A stretch of 64,000 nt of DNA. Source: Mesorhizobium ciceri biovar biserrulae WSM1271 (GTDB lineage Bacteria; Pseudomonadota; Alphaproteobacteria; Rhizobiales; Rhizobiaceae). Where the stretch lies: assembly GCF_000185905.1 (NCBI RefSeq), contig NC_014923.1:2813501-2877500 (forward strand), read 5' to 3'. Positions 16,511 through 24,368 of this stretch are shown here, piece by piece. Below the pieces are notes generated by a model that did not search any database, was not told the DNA's origin, and was given only the letters and a program-made list of their open reading frames with translations. A program made the translations under genes and the position numbers. Every line of letters starts with the position of its first letter. The stretch's first letter is position 1.

Positions 16511-17512
16511 ATGAAGGCATTCGTCGTCGACAAGTACAGCAAGAACGGCACTCTGCGGCTAGCCGAAATGCCGGAGCCGAAACTCGGGGACAGCGATGTC
16601 CTGGTCGAGGTCCACGCAGCGGCGGTGAACCTGCTCGATTCCAAGGTCAAAACCGGAGAGTTCAAGCTGATCCTGCCCTATCGCCGGCCCTTCATCCTGG
16701 GTCACGACGTGGCCGGGAGGGTTGTGCGCGTGGGATCGAAAGTCCGCAAATTCAAACTCGGCGACGACGTCTATGCGCGGCCGCGCGATGGCCGGATCGG
16801 GACGTTCGCCGAGTTCATAGCCCTGGATGAAGCCGACGTGGCCCTGAAACCCGGGAACCTCAGCATGGAGGAGGCGGCCTCGATCCCGCTGGTCGGCCTG
16901 ACCGCCTGGCAGGCGCTCGTCGAAAGGGCCAAGCTGAAGAAGGGACAGAAGGTCTTCATTCAAGCCGGTTCCGGCGGCGTGGGGACATTCGCCATCCAAC
17001 TGGCAAAGCATCTCGGCGCGACCATTGCGACCACCGCCAGCGCGGCGAGTGCCGGTCTGATCAAGGGGCTCGGCGCCGATATCGTAGTCGACTACAGGAA
17101 AGACGATTTCGAGAAAGTCCTTTCGGGCTACGACGTCGTCTTGAACAGCCAAGACGCCAAGACACTTGAAAAATCACTGAATGTGCTGAAACCGGGTGGC
17201 AAGCTCATCTCCATCTCCGGCCCACCGGATCCGGAATTTGCCAGGGAAAAGGGACTGAACGTGGTGCTGAGGCTGGTGCTTCGCCTGCTGAGCCGCGGTA
17301 TTCGAGCGAAAGCCAAGCGCCGTGGCGTGACGTTCTCGTTCCTTTTCATGTGGGCGCAGGGCGAGCAGCTGAGCAAGATCGCATCGCTCATCGAATCCGG
17401 CGCGATCCGCCCGGTCGTCGACCGGATATTTCCCTTCGAGGCGACCAATGAGGCGCTGGCCTATGTCGAAACAGGACGCGCCAAGGGCAAGGTCGTCATC
17501 AAGGTCAGATAG
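16511..17512 (+). CDS. NAD(P)-dependent alcohol dehydrogenase / quinone oxidoreductase (MDR family)
   Basis: This is a 333-residue medium-chain dehydrogenase/reductase. The N-terminal GroES-like domain has FILGHDVAGRVVRVGSKVRKF. The nucleotide-binding motif is IQAGSGGVGTFAIQLAKHLG. There is no visible zinc-binding Cys cluster, so it is likely a zinc-free quinone or enone reductase. The ATG at 16511 is preferred over an upstream start at 16442, which would overlap the SDR. It probably acts with the upstream SDR under TetR control. Confidence 0.88.
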   Translation: MKAFVVDKYSKNGTLRLAEMPEPKLGDSDVLVEVHAAAVNLLDSKVKTGEFKLILPYRRPFILGHDVAGRVVRVGSKVRKFKLGDDVYARPRDGRIGTFAEFIALDEADVALKPGNLSMEEAASIPLVGLTAWQALVERAKLKKGQKVFIQAGSGGVGTFAIQLAKHLGATIATTASAASAGLIKGLGADIVVDYRKDDFEKVLSGYDVVLNSQDAKTLEKSLNVLKPGGKLISISGPPDPEFAREKGLNVVLRLVLRLLSRGIRAKAKRRGVTFSFLFMWAQGEQLSKIASLIESGAIRPVVDRIFPFEATNEALAYVETGRAKGKVVIKVR

Positions 17513-17532
17513 CAACTCAGCCGCGATCGAGG

Positions 17533-18015
17533 TCAGCCGCGCCGGGCTGCGTCGATCGCCGCGACGTCGATCTTTGTCATCTCCATCATCGCATCAAAGG
17601 CGCGTTTGGCTTCCTCGCCGCCGGCCGCCATGGCCTCGGTCAGCGTGCGCGGCGTGATTTGCCAGGACACGCCCCATTTGTCCTTGCACCAGCCGCACAC
17701 GCTCTCCTGGCCGCCATTGCCGACGATGGCATTCCAGTAGCGGTCGGTTTCCTGCTGATCGTCGGTGGCGATCTGGAACGAGAAGGCCTCGTTCTGCTTG
17801 AATGTGGAGCCGCCGTTCAATCCGATGCAGGGAATGCCGGCGACGGTAAATTCGACCGTCAACACGTCGCCTTTCTTGCCGGACGGAAAATCGCTCGGCG
17901 CACGGTGAACGGCGCCCACGCTGGTGTCGGGAAAGGTCTCTGCGTAGAAGCGCGCCGCAGCCTCGGCGTCCTTGTCGAACCAAAGGCAAATCGTGTTCTT
18001 CGGTATCTTTGGCAT
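17533..18015 (-). CDS. VOC family protein (PhnB/3-demethylubiquinone-type)
   Basis: This is a 160-residue protein of the glyoxalase/VOC superfamily, PhnB-like subgroup. The N-terminus (PKIPKNTICLWFDKDAEAAA) and the segment CIGLNGGSTFKQNEAFSFQI are typical. The GGQESVCGWCKDKWGVSWQI block is also well conserved in these proteins. Function is usually unassigned. It converges with the MDR gene, 20 bases from its stop. Confidence 0.87.
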   Translation of the reverse strand: MPKIPKNTICLWFDKDAEAAARFYAETFPDTSVGAVHRAPSDFPSGKKGDVLTVEFTVAGIPCIGLNGGSTFKQNEAFSFQIATDDQQETDRYWNAIVGNGGQESVCGWCKDKWGVSWQITPRTLTEAMAAGGEEAKRAFDAMMEMTKIDVAAIDAARRG

Positions 18016-18049
18016 TGCATGTTCCTTTCGGCGTTGGAGTTGGCGGAGG

Positions 18050-19198
18050 TCAACCCAGGAGATTGCGTGCCGTGCGCATGAAGATCCTCGACCCGATCGG
18101 GATCAGGTCGTCGGGAAAGTCATAGTCGGGATTGTGCAAGGCGGGGTGCCGCTCGCCCGCACCGAGGAAGAACATCGCCGACTTGGCACTATGGCCGAAC
18201 AGGCCGAAATCTTCCGAGGCGCGCATCGGCAGGGCCTCTTCGCCGTGCGATACGCCCTCTTCATCGAGCGCGCGCCGCAGATGCTCCACCGCGTCCGGCG
18301 CGTTGACGCTGGCGACGAAGATCTCGTGATAGTCCCAGCGGGCGGTAAGGCGATGCTCGCCGGCGATCCTGGCGACCAGTGCTTCGGCAGCAGCACAAAG
18401 GTTCGCCATGCGCTCGTCACGCCGGGTGCGCAGCGTTGCCCACACCTGCGCATGAGCCGGCGCGATGCCGAACACGGCTTCGCCCATCGCGGCATGGGTG
18501 ACGGTCAGCATGGAGAAGTCGTCGTCGGCGAAGGTTCCGCGCCCGAGCGCCGGCAGCGCCGGCATCAGCTCACTGATCGCCAGCATCGGCGAGGTGCCGG
18601 TCTCCGGCATGGATGAATGGGCGGTCTTGCCCTCCAGCACGATGCGCATGCCGCGTGACGCACAGTTGACCACGCCGGGCTTGAGCCGCACCTCGCCGAA
18701 CGGCACGCCAGGCAGGTTGTGCAGCGAGAAAGCGAAATCCGGCGCGATCTCGCCGAAGCGGGGATCGGCAACGACGCCGGCTGCGCCATTGCCGGTTTCC
18801 TCCGCCGGCTGGAACATCAGCACGACGCGGCCACTTGCAGGCCGCTCGCGCCCCAACTGCCGGCCGAGGGATGCCAGGATGGCGGTGTGTCCGTCATGGC
18901 CGCACATATGCGACTTGCCCGGCACGCGCGACGCATGCGGCACGCCTGAAAGTTCTTCGATAGGCAAGGCATCGAGTTCCGAACGGAACAGCACCGTCGG
19001 CCCTGCTTTGCCGCTGTCATATGTGACCGCGACGCCGTGCCCGCCGAGCTGTGTCAGCACCTTGTCCGGCCCCGTATCGGCGAGGAAGGCGACGACCTCC
19101 TTTGCCGTCTTCTCCTCTTCATTCGAGATTTCCGGATACTGGTGCAGCTGGCGCCGCCACGCCGTCAACTCGACGATGTCTCGGTTGGTCAGAGTCAT
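18050..19198 (-). CDS. M20 family amidohydrolase (hippurate hydrolase / aminoacylase-like)
   Basis: This is a 382-residue metal-dependent hydrolase. The metal-binding motif SHMCGHDGHTAILASLG (about residues 95-111) is diagnostic of M20 aminoacylase/hippurate hydrolases, and the general-base Glu is in FQPAEETGNGAAG (about 138). HSSMPETGTSP is the dimerisation and substrate loop. Members cut N-acyl amino acids. It is 34 bases upstream of the VOC gene on the same strand. Confidence 0.9.
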   Translation of the reverse strand: MTLTNRDIVELTAWRRQLHQYPEISNEEEKTAKEVVAFLADTGPDKVLTQLGGHGVAVTYDSGKAGPTVLFRSELDALPIEELSGVPHASRVPGKSHMCGHDGHTAILASLGRQLGRERPASGRVVLMFQPAEETGNGAAGVVADPRFGEIAPDFAFSLHNLPGVPFGEVRLKPGVVNCASRGMRIVLEGKTAHSSMPETGTSPMLAISELMPALPALGRGTFADDDFSMLTVTHAAMGEAVFGIAPAHAQVWATLRTRRDERMANLCAAAEALVARIAGEHRLTARWDYHEIFVASVNAPDAVEHLRRALDEEGVSHGEEALPMRASEDFGLFGHSAKSAMFFLGAGERHPALHNPDYDFPDDLIPIGSRIFMRTARNLLG

Positions 19199-19352
19199 GC
19201 TTTTTCAACCTCCGCTGCATTCTTCATCGACACGTCCAGGCACAGGGGTGCCGCAATGATGAATTGCTAGCGACAAAGGGCAGTTCCCGCCACAGTCCAA
19301 GTTTCAGGCTTCGGCAGGCCAGAAACGGCCGTTCTCCCCGGCCATCCGCAGC

Positions 19353-19796
19353 CTATTGATTGATCTCGGGCTCGACGAGCTTTGCCAGATTTCTGAGCGA
19401 TTCCTGCCAGCCGAGATAGCAGGCCTCGACCGGAATGACGTCCGGAATGCCGGCCTGGGTGATGTCGATTTCAGTGCCGACCGACACTTTTTTCAAGACC
19501 ACGGTCACCCGTATCTCGCCGGGCAGGTTGGGATCGTCGAACCTGTCGGTGTAGAGGAGGCGCTCGCCCGGAACGAGTTCAAGGTATTCGCCGCCGAAGG
19601 CGTGGCTGTCGCCGGTGGTGAAATTGCGGAACGACATCTTGAACGTGCCTCCGACCTTTGCCTCGAAATTATGGACCGTGCAGGTGAAGCCGTTTGGCGG
19701 AAGCCACTTGGCCAGCGCGTCCGCTTCAACGAAGGCGCGATAGACCTTTTCAGGGCTGGTCGTCAGAACGCGGTGCAAACGTACGGTGCCGGGCAT
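19353..19796 (-). CDS. SRPBCC family protein (AHSA1-like)
   Basis: This is a 147-residue START/Bet v 1-like protein. The family pattern is clear: LTTSPEKVYRAFVEADALAKWLPPNGF at the N-terminus, then GGTFKMSFRNFTTGDSHAFGGEY and a C-terminal LGWQESLRNLAKLVEPEI. It is a possible hydrophobic-ligand carrier of unknown role. It lies 155 bases downstream of the M20 gene start and is probably a separate unit. Confidence 0.87.
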   Translation of the reverse strand: MPGTVRLHRVLTTSPEKVYRAFVEADALAKWLPPNGFTCTVHNFEAKVGGTFKMSFRNFTTGDSHAFGGEYLELVPGERLLYTDRFDDPNLPGEIRVTVVLKKVSVGTEIDITQAGIPDVIPVEACYLGWQESLRNLAKLVEPEINQ

Positions 19797-20231
19797 TGCT
19801 GGATCCTTTCATGAATGCCTGTTCGATACCCCAAGGACGGACGAAGCCTAGCCAGTCCGACATTGGTTTGCGAATTTTTTGACGGGAGGCGGCCTGCCTA
19901 CGCCGCGGACATGCGTTCGACCCCGAGCTATCAACACGAAGCTCGGGCGAGGCGGCGGATGAACTGCACCGGCTTCGGAGCTGGCGCTCACCTGCTAAAT
20001 CGAGTTCCTGAGCCATCTTGTTGTTCGGGCGTGTTTTTGTCGATTGCCGCGAACGGCCGCGCGTCCCCGTCAATGCTTCGAACGCCGCCAAATAGGGCAG
20101 CGCGTCTTTGCCGTCCATGTGCCGATCATTAGAATTTGCATCTGATCAGAGTTGATTTCCTATCAAGCCGTTAATGCGGCCATGCTGTTAATCAGCATTT
20201 GCTAATGAGTCTTTCGAACCTGAGGCAAGCA
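19797..20231. other. gene-free stretch between SRPBCC gene and small membrane protein
   Basis: I see no convincing gene in these 435 bases. An open frame of 122 codons on the minus strand (20118 down to 19750) lacks a ribosome site and has biased, low-complexity composition, so I do not call it. The right end is AT-rich (20130-20230) and probably holds the promoter of the next small gene. Confidence 0.55.
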
Positions 20232-20375
20232 ATGACCAAGAATCTCGGCAATGCACGTCATACGCCGGCGAAGGACCCGCAGGTCTCCCTTCTGGGCAAA
20301 GCCGCGCCGGCGCTGTTTCCGCTGGTCGTGGCGGCACTGGGTTACATGGTTGGCAAGCAGTTCTTCGGCATCTAG
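20232..20375 (+). CDS. very small membrane protein (47 aa)
   Basis: This encodes a 47-residue protein with one C-terminal membrane helix (APALFPLVVAALGYMVGKQF) and a basic N-terminal tail (TKNLGNARHTPAKDPQVS). The ATG at 20232 is preceded by gaggcaagca, a fair ribosome site, and AT-rich DNA. It is likely a single-pass inner-membrane peptide. The reading frame has no competitor on this strand, and the gene lies tail to tail with the DUF2270-like gene. Confidence 0.55.
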   Translation: MTKNLGNARHTPAKDPQVSLLGKAAPALFPLVVAALGYMVGKQFFGI

Positions 20376-20472
20376 GCGCGAAGTTCCGTTCCCTCAAACG
20401 TCTCGGCGGACCGACCATCTCAGCGCGCGGGCCGCCGTTTGCGTTGCAGCGGCGTGTTGCCGGGCATCAACG

Positions 20473-21165
20473 TCAAACATGCACGTCGCCAAAGGACAGT
20501 TCGCCGTCGTTATCGGCCGTGAAAAAGACGATGGCAAGCAACCCGACATAGAATGCGGCCACGACAACCACGATCGCCACACCGGGAACGGGGCCAAGGG
20601 CGGCGCTGTCTACGGCTTCGCGAAGCGAACCGGCAAAGCCGGTCCTGACGCCCACGGTTTGAAGGCTGGGGGTGGATATCTTGAGCACCCAGGCCAGCAA
20701 GAGGATCAGGAACAGGTAGATGTAATTTCGCCGCAGCCGACGGGCCAGCGCGACGCGCTGCGACAGCAGGAACTTCGGCGCGCGTAGGCCTTCCCCGACG
20801 ATGAGCAGCCAGTCCGAGGCAAAGTCGGGCTGTGGGGAAAAGATCTGCGCGAAATAGTGGCGCTCGAACTGGCGTACGCGCGCCCGATAGAAATCGAAGA
20901 ACCGATAGCGGCGCGCCTCGATCCATAGCAGCAGCAGGATCAGCAGCATGGCGAAAAGCAGCACGCCGTGATGCGCACTGGCCGTCGACAGCGATACCGA
21001 AAGCAGCGCCGCCACCACCGTGATTGCCCAGTTGGTTGTCCTGTCCAGCCGGTCGCGCCATCCCGCCATGCGAGCGATCTCGGCGCGGTGAAAATGCGAC
21101 AGCGTGTTGACGCGCTCCGCCGATGAAAGGACGGGGCCAGCGGGCTGTGCCGACGCGTCGTTCAT
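20473..21165 (-). CDS. DUF2270-like membrane protein
   Basis: This is a 230-residue inner-membrane protein resembling the DUF2270 family. The N-terminal cytosolic segment (TLSHFHRAEIARMAGWRDRL) is followed by a helix pair (WAITVVAALLSVSLSTASAH, LLFAMLLILLLLWIEARRYR). Then comes a long loop with FDFYRARVRQFERHYFAQIF, and two more helices near the C-terminus (YIYLFLILLLAWVLKIS, VPGVAIVVVVAAFYVGLLAI). The ATG at 21165 has a ggaggatgcc site. An EcfG-type promoter lies about 23 bases upstream (21188-21212), so it is probably stress-induced. Confidence 0.75.
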   Translation of the reverse strand: MNDASAQPAGPVLSSAERVNTLSHFHRAEIARMAGWRDRLDRTTNWAITVVAALLSVSLSTASAHHGVLLFAMLLILLLLWIEARRYRFFDFYRARVRQFERHYFAQIFSPQPDFASDWLLIVGEGLRAPKFLLSQRVALARRLRRNYIYLFLILLLAWVLKISTPSLQTVGVRTGFAGSLREAVDSAALGPVPGVAIVVVVAAFYVGLLAIVFFTADNDGELSFGDVHV

Positions 21166-21641
21166 GGCATCCTCCGGCAAGGAACAGAACGGCCTGCCAG
21201 CGGCATTGTTCCCTGTCCTCGAGACCGCCGATCCAGCCGACCAGCCGCGCGTTGACGCCGAGGCGGCTCCGGTCCAGCAGACATCAAGCTGGCGGTTGAC
21301 CACTGTTTCGCGACATGCCGATCGAAGGGCACGACTGATGTGGACAGCACCGGTGACGCAGGCACCTGCATGCACCAATCACATTACATTACGAGGTCTT
21401 GACCCACCCGCGACGGAGTCCAAAATCCTCCGCACCAGTGCCGACGAGGCGCCGGCTTCACGGGCGCCGCGCGGGTCAGGGGCGGTGGCCCTCGGGCAGG
21501 CTCAGGTGCGCGAGCCCCCGCCACTGATCCAGGCGTTTCCAACTGGACCGGAGCGCCAATGGCGCAGACGCGCATCGTCCGAGCATGGCAACCAGAGCAT
21601 GCAAACGAACGATAGACAGGATCAAGAAAGGAGCAAATGCA
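21166..21641. other. intergenic region between DUF2270-like gene and hsp20
   Basis: No gene is convincing in this 476-base stretch. It holds the EcfG-type promoter of the DUF2270-like gene (21188-21212, minus strand). A CTTGACC element near 21398 might be a sigma-32-like -35 for hsp20, but no clear -10 is visible. Small frames here lack ribosome sites. Confidence 0.5.
21188..21212 (-). promoter_or_regulatory. EcfG-type promoter for the DUF2270-like gene
   Basis: On the minus strand GGAAC (21212-21208) and CGTT (21191-21188) are 16 bases apart, matching the general-stress consensus. Transcription would start near 21181, about 16 bases before the ATG at 21165, with a ribosome site in the leader. 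Orientation and distance fit. Confidence 0.72.
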
Positions 21642-22163
21642 ATGACCATTCGTGATCTGATGCCATGGGGTCGCGATCCGAACCAGGTTCAGACCCTCTC
21701 AGGCGACCGCGATCAGGACCCATTCATGAGCCTGCATCGCGAGATGAACCGCCTTGTTGACGACATGTTCCGCGGTTTCGGTTCACGTCTTCCATCCTTG
21801 GGCAGGCTCTCTTCGGCGGGCGGTGGCTGGCCTAGCGTGGAAATCTCGGAAACGGACAAGGAAATCCGCGTGACCGCCGAGATACCCGGCATGGAGGAAA
21901 AGGACATCGAGGTGTTGCTCGATGACGGCGTCCTGACGTTGCGCGGTGAAAAACACGCCGAAACCGACGACAAGGAACGTCAGTTCTCCGAGCGATTCTA
22001 CGGCCGCTTCGAACGTCGCATTCCGATCGGCTTCGAAGTCGAAGAAGACAAGGTCGCTGCCGATTTCCGCAACGGCGTGCTGTTCGTCACCTTGCCGAAA
22101 TCCGAGAAGGCACAGAACAAGATGAGGCGCATCCCCATCGGCGGCAAGAGCACCAAGCACTAG
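21642..22163 (+). CDS. Hsp20 small heat-shock protein
   Basis: This is a 173-residue small heat-shock protein, an ATP-independent chaperone that holds unfolding proteins. The alpha-crystallin domain spans about residues 63-165. It begins PSVEISETDKEIRVTAEIPG and contains DIEVLLDDGVLTLRGEK and FYGRFERRIPIGFEVEEDKV. The signature near the end is AADFRNGVLFVTLPKSEKAQ (the AxxxnGvL pattern). The ATG at 21642 has an AAGGAG site; a further start at 21585 is possible but lacks one. It is well separated from its neighbours, so it is monocistronic. Confidence 0.93.
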   Translation: MTIRDLMPWGRDPNQVQTLSGDRDQDPFMSLHREMNRLVDDMFRGFGSRLPSLGRLSSAGGGWPSVEISETDKEIRVTAEIPGMEEKDIEVLLDDGVLTLRGEKHAETDDKERQFSERFYGRFERRIPIGFEVEEDKVAADFRNGVLFVTLPKSEKAQNKMRRIPIGGKSTKH

Positions 22164-22173
22164 AATGATTGGG

Positions 22174-22200
22174 GCCGGGCGGGAGGGTCACCCGCCCGGC
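22174..22200 (+). terminator. hairpin terminator after hsp20
   Basis: A perfect 10-bp GC stem (GCCGGGCGGG / CCCGCCCGGC) with a 7-base loop lies 11 bases after the hsp20 stop. There is no long T tract after it, so it may end transcription with help from another factor or act mainly to protect the mRNA end. Confidence 0.55.
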
Positions 22201-22285
22201 ATCGGCCGAATTTTGCGCCGGTCACATGGACCCTTGAGAATCCCTCTGCCTTCGGCAACATGACGGCGACGGTAGAGGGTATGAA

Positions 22286-23020
22286 ATGAACCAGCCGATT
22301 TCTGCCATATCGCCGCGCAAGTCCGTGCCGCGCAACACGCCGATGGCGCTGACCGAGGCGTTGGTCGCGCGCACTATGCGTGCTGTCGAGGATGCCGGGC
22401 CGACGCCGGGCATGGTTCACATGACCGACGCCGACTATGCGCGCATCCGCGACGAGGTGCTGGCCGGCGCTCCGGCCGGGCCGCTGAAACTATTTGCCTA
22501 TGGCTCGCTGCTGTGGAAGCCCGCCGGCGAGGTGAGGGGCGGAGAACGCGCGGTGGCCAGCGGCTGGCATCGTTCGTTCTGCTTCACGGTGCAGCGTTTT
22601 CGCGGCACGGTCGAGCAGCCCGGCTTGATGATGGCGCTCGATCGCGGCGGCCAGTGCCAGGGCATGGTGTTCGAGATCGCGGAACCGGTGGCGGCCAACC
22701 TCGAAGCGCTGCTGCGCCGCGAAATGACCATCCTGCCCGCCGTCAACGTGCCGCGCTGGCTGCAGGTCAGGACCGAAGGCGGCCCATGTCGCGCGATTGG
22801 TTTCGTCGTCGATCCCGCCAATCCGCGTTATGCCGGCAAGCTCGACAAGCAGGCGATCGCGGCGACGCTGGTGACAGCCGTCGGTCATTGGGGCTCGGGC
22901 GCGCAATATCTATTCGAGACGATCCGCCACCTCGAAGCCTGCGGCATCCGCGACCGCAATCTGTGGCGGCTGCAGGAACTGGTGGCGGAAGAGATCGGGC
23001 TGACCGTCGCCCAGAAGTGA
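22286..23020 (+). CDS. chaC: gamma-glutamylcyclotransferase, ChaC-like
   Basis: This is a 244-residue protein of the ChaC-like gamma-glutamylcyclotransferase family, which in known members splits glutathione into 5-oxoproline and Cys-Gly. The diagnostic YGSLLWKP motif is in LKLFAYGSLLWKPAGE (about residues 68-83). RSFCFTVQRFRGTVEQPGLM and the Glu of NLEALLRREMTI follow. The C-terminal region contains RYAGKLDKQAIAATL, common to these enzymes. It has an N-terminal extension of about 65 residues before the core. A 15-bp direct repeat duplicates the stop region. Confidence 0.88.
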   Translation: MNQPISAISPRKSVPRNTPMALTEALVARTMRAVEDAGPTPGMVHMTDADYARIRDEVLAGAPAGPLKLFAYGSLLWKPAGEVRGGERAVASGWHRSFCFTVQRFRGTVEQPGLMMALDRGGQCQGMVFEIAEPVAANLEALLRREMTILPAVNVPRWLQVRTEGGPCRAIGFVVDPANPRYAGKLDKQAIAATLVTAVGHWGSGAQYLFETIRHLEACGIRDRNLWRLQELVAEEIGLTVAQK

Positions 23021-23037
23021 TCCGCCCAGAAGTGATC
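23008..23037 (+). repeat. 15-bp tandem duplication at the chaC stop codon
   Basis: The unit cgcccagaagtgatc occurs twice, back to back. It includes the stop codon, so the second copy gives a further in-frame TGA. It is a recent-looking duplication without coding effect. Confidence 0.85.
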
Positions 23038-23216
23038 CGCTCAGACGCGGCACGCTTCAGTCGTGTTTGGCTCCGGATGCTTGCAGGCCACAGCACCTTG
23101 CGAAGCAAATCTCTGATTTCGTAAGTCTCCGCAGTGAAGGTTTAATGAATTGAAAACAGTTCTGGGCCAACGATGACCTGAACACCGGCGCAGGACACGG
23201 TGCGCGTGGGCCAATC

Positions 23217-24368
23217 ATGAAATCCTCGACCGGAGAGCACTACCCAGCGCTGGATCATGTTCGTGGCCTGGCGGCCTTTCTTGTCTTTACCTGGCATTTC
23301 CTTCATGCTTCTCCTGAAGGCCCCGTGCCTTATGACTTCGTGCCGGCTCTTCCTATCTTCAGCGTTCTGGATGAAGGGCATACTGGCGTTTCCCTGTTCA
23401 TGGCGCTTTCCGGCTACCTGTTCGCCAAGCTGCTCGATGGAAAGCAGATCAACTATCTACCCTTCTTTGCCAACAGGGCCCTCAGGCTGCTTCCGCTTCT
23501 CCTGGCCATGCTATGCATCGAGGCCTGCCGCAGGTACGTGGCCGGCCAGTCCCTCGACGGGTATTTCACGGGCGTCGGATTGGGGTTTCTTTTTCCCACC
23601 CTCCCGAATGGCGGCTGGTCGATAACGATCGAAGCGCACTTCTACCTGTTGCTGCCGTTCTTGCTTATGGTATCCAGGCGGTTTGTGTTCGCGCCCTTGC
23701 TGTTCATCGCGGCAGCCATTGTGCTGAGATCCGTCCTGTATGTGCAGATCGGCGAAGTGCAGTCGGCGGCGTCCGCAACCATCATAGGCCATGCGGATCA
23801 GTTCCTGGCCGGCATTCTTGCCTTTCACCTGCGTGCCCACGCGAAGAACCAACACTGGCTGGCGCTGGCCGTTCTCATGGCTTTTTCGGGGTTCTTCTGG
23901 TGGTTCGATGCAGCCGGCGGATTTTACCAACTGGGCCGCTATCCGTCGCCTCATTGGATATGGATCATCCTGCCGACCCTGGAGGCGGCAGCCTATTCAT
24001 TCGGCATCGCCTACTACGACACGAGCTTTTCGAGAAAGCGAACAAGCCCGCCGTTCAGGGTACTGGAGAAGGCTGGGGCCTACAGCTATTCGATCTATCT
24101 TCTGCACCTGTTCTTCGTCATGCAATTGGCAGCGTTCATAGACACGAATGTCATGAGCGTCAGCAATTTCTACGTCGCATGCCTCTGGTCCGCATTGTGC
24201 TTCGTGGCGACGATCCCGATCGGCTATCTCAGCTATACCTGCGTCGAGGCGCCATTCCTGCGCCTGCGTCTGCGCTATATGGACCAAAAGCCCGAAACCG
24301 CGGCATCGACCGCGGCTGAGCTTGGATCGGTCATTGCCGATACACCGACCTCGTTCAGCCGTCCCTGA
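23217..24368 (+). CDS. acyltransferase family 3 membrane protein (OafA/YrhL-like)
   Basis: This is a 383-residue inner-membrane acyltransferase that adds O-acyl groups to surface sugars. The N-terminus has the signature YPALDHVRGLAAFLVFTWHF (R-G-x-A core), then EGHTGVSLFMALSGYLFAKL. WSITIEAHFYLLLPFLLMV is the next family block. About ten hydrophobic helices follow. The ATG at 23217 gives the expected N-terminus. It ends 14 bases inside the convergent GH127 gene. The substrate may be O-antigen or exopolysaccharide; none is encoded nearby. Confidence 0.9.
   Translation: MKSSTGEHYPALDHVRGLAAFLVFTWHFLHASPEGPVPYDFVPALPIFSVLDEGHTGVSLFMALSGYLFAKLLDGKQINYLPFFANRALRLLPLLLAMLCIEACRRYVAGQSLDGYFTGVGLGFLFPTLPNGGWSITIEAHFYLLLPFLLMVSRRFVFAPLLFIAAAIVLRSVLYVQIGEVQSAASATIIGHADQFLAGILAFHLRAHAKNQHWLALAVLMAFSGFFWWFDAAGGFYQLGRYPSPHWIWIILPTLEAAAYSFGIAYYDTSFSRKRTSPPFRVLEKAGAYSYSIYLLHLFFVMQLAAFIDTNVMSVSNFYVACLWSALCFVATIPIGYLSYTCVEAPFLRLRLRYMDQKPETAASTAAELGSVIADTPTSFSRP

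Noticed and set aside
19750..20118. 122-codon minus frame as a gene
   Set aside because: No ribosome site, odd composition and partial overlap with the SRPBCC gene start region.
21384..21640. A ROSE-type RNA thermometer before hsp20
   Set aside because: The leader before the hsp20 start lacks the UUGCU motif that pairs with the ribosome site in ROSE elements; nothing supports it.
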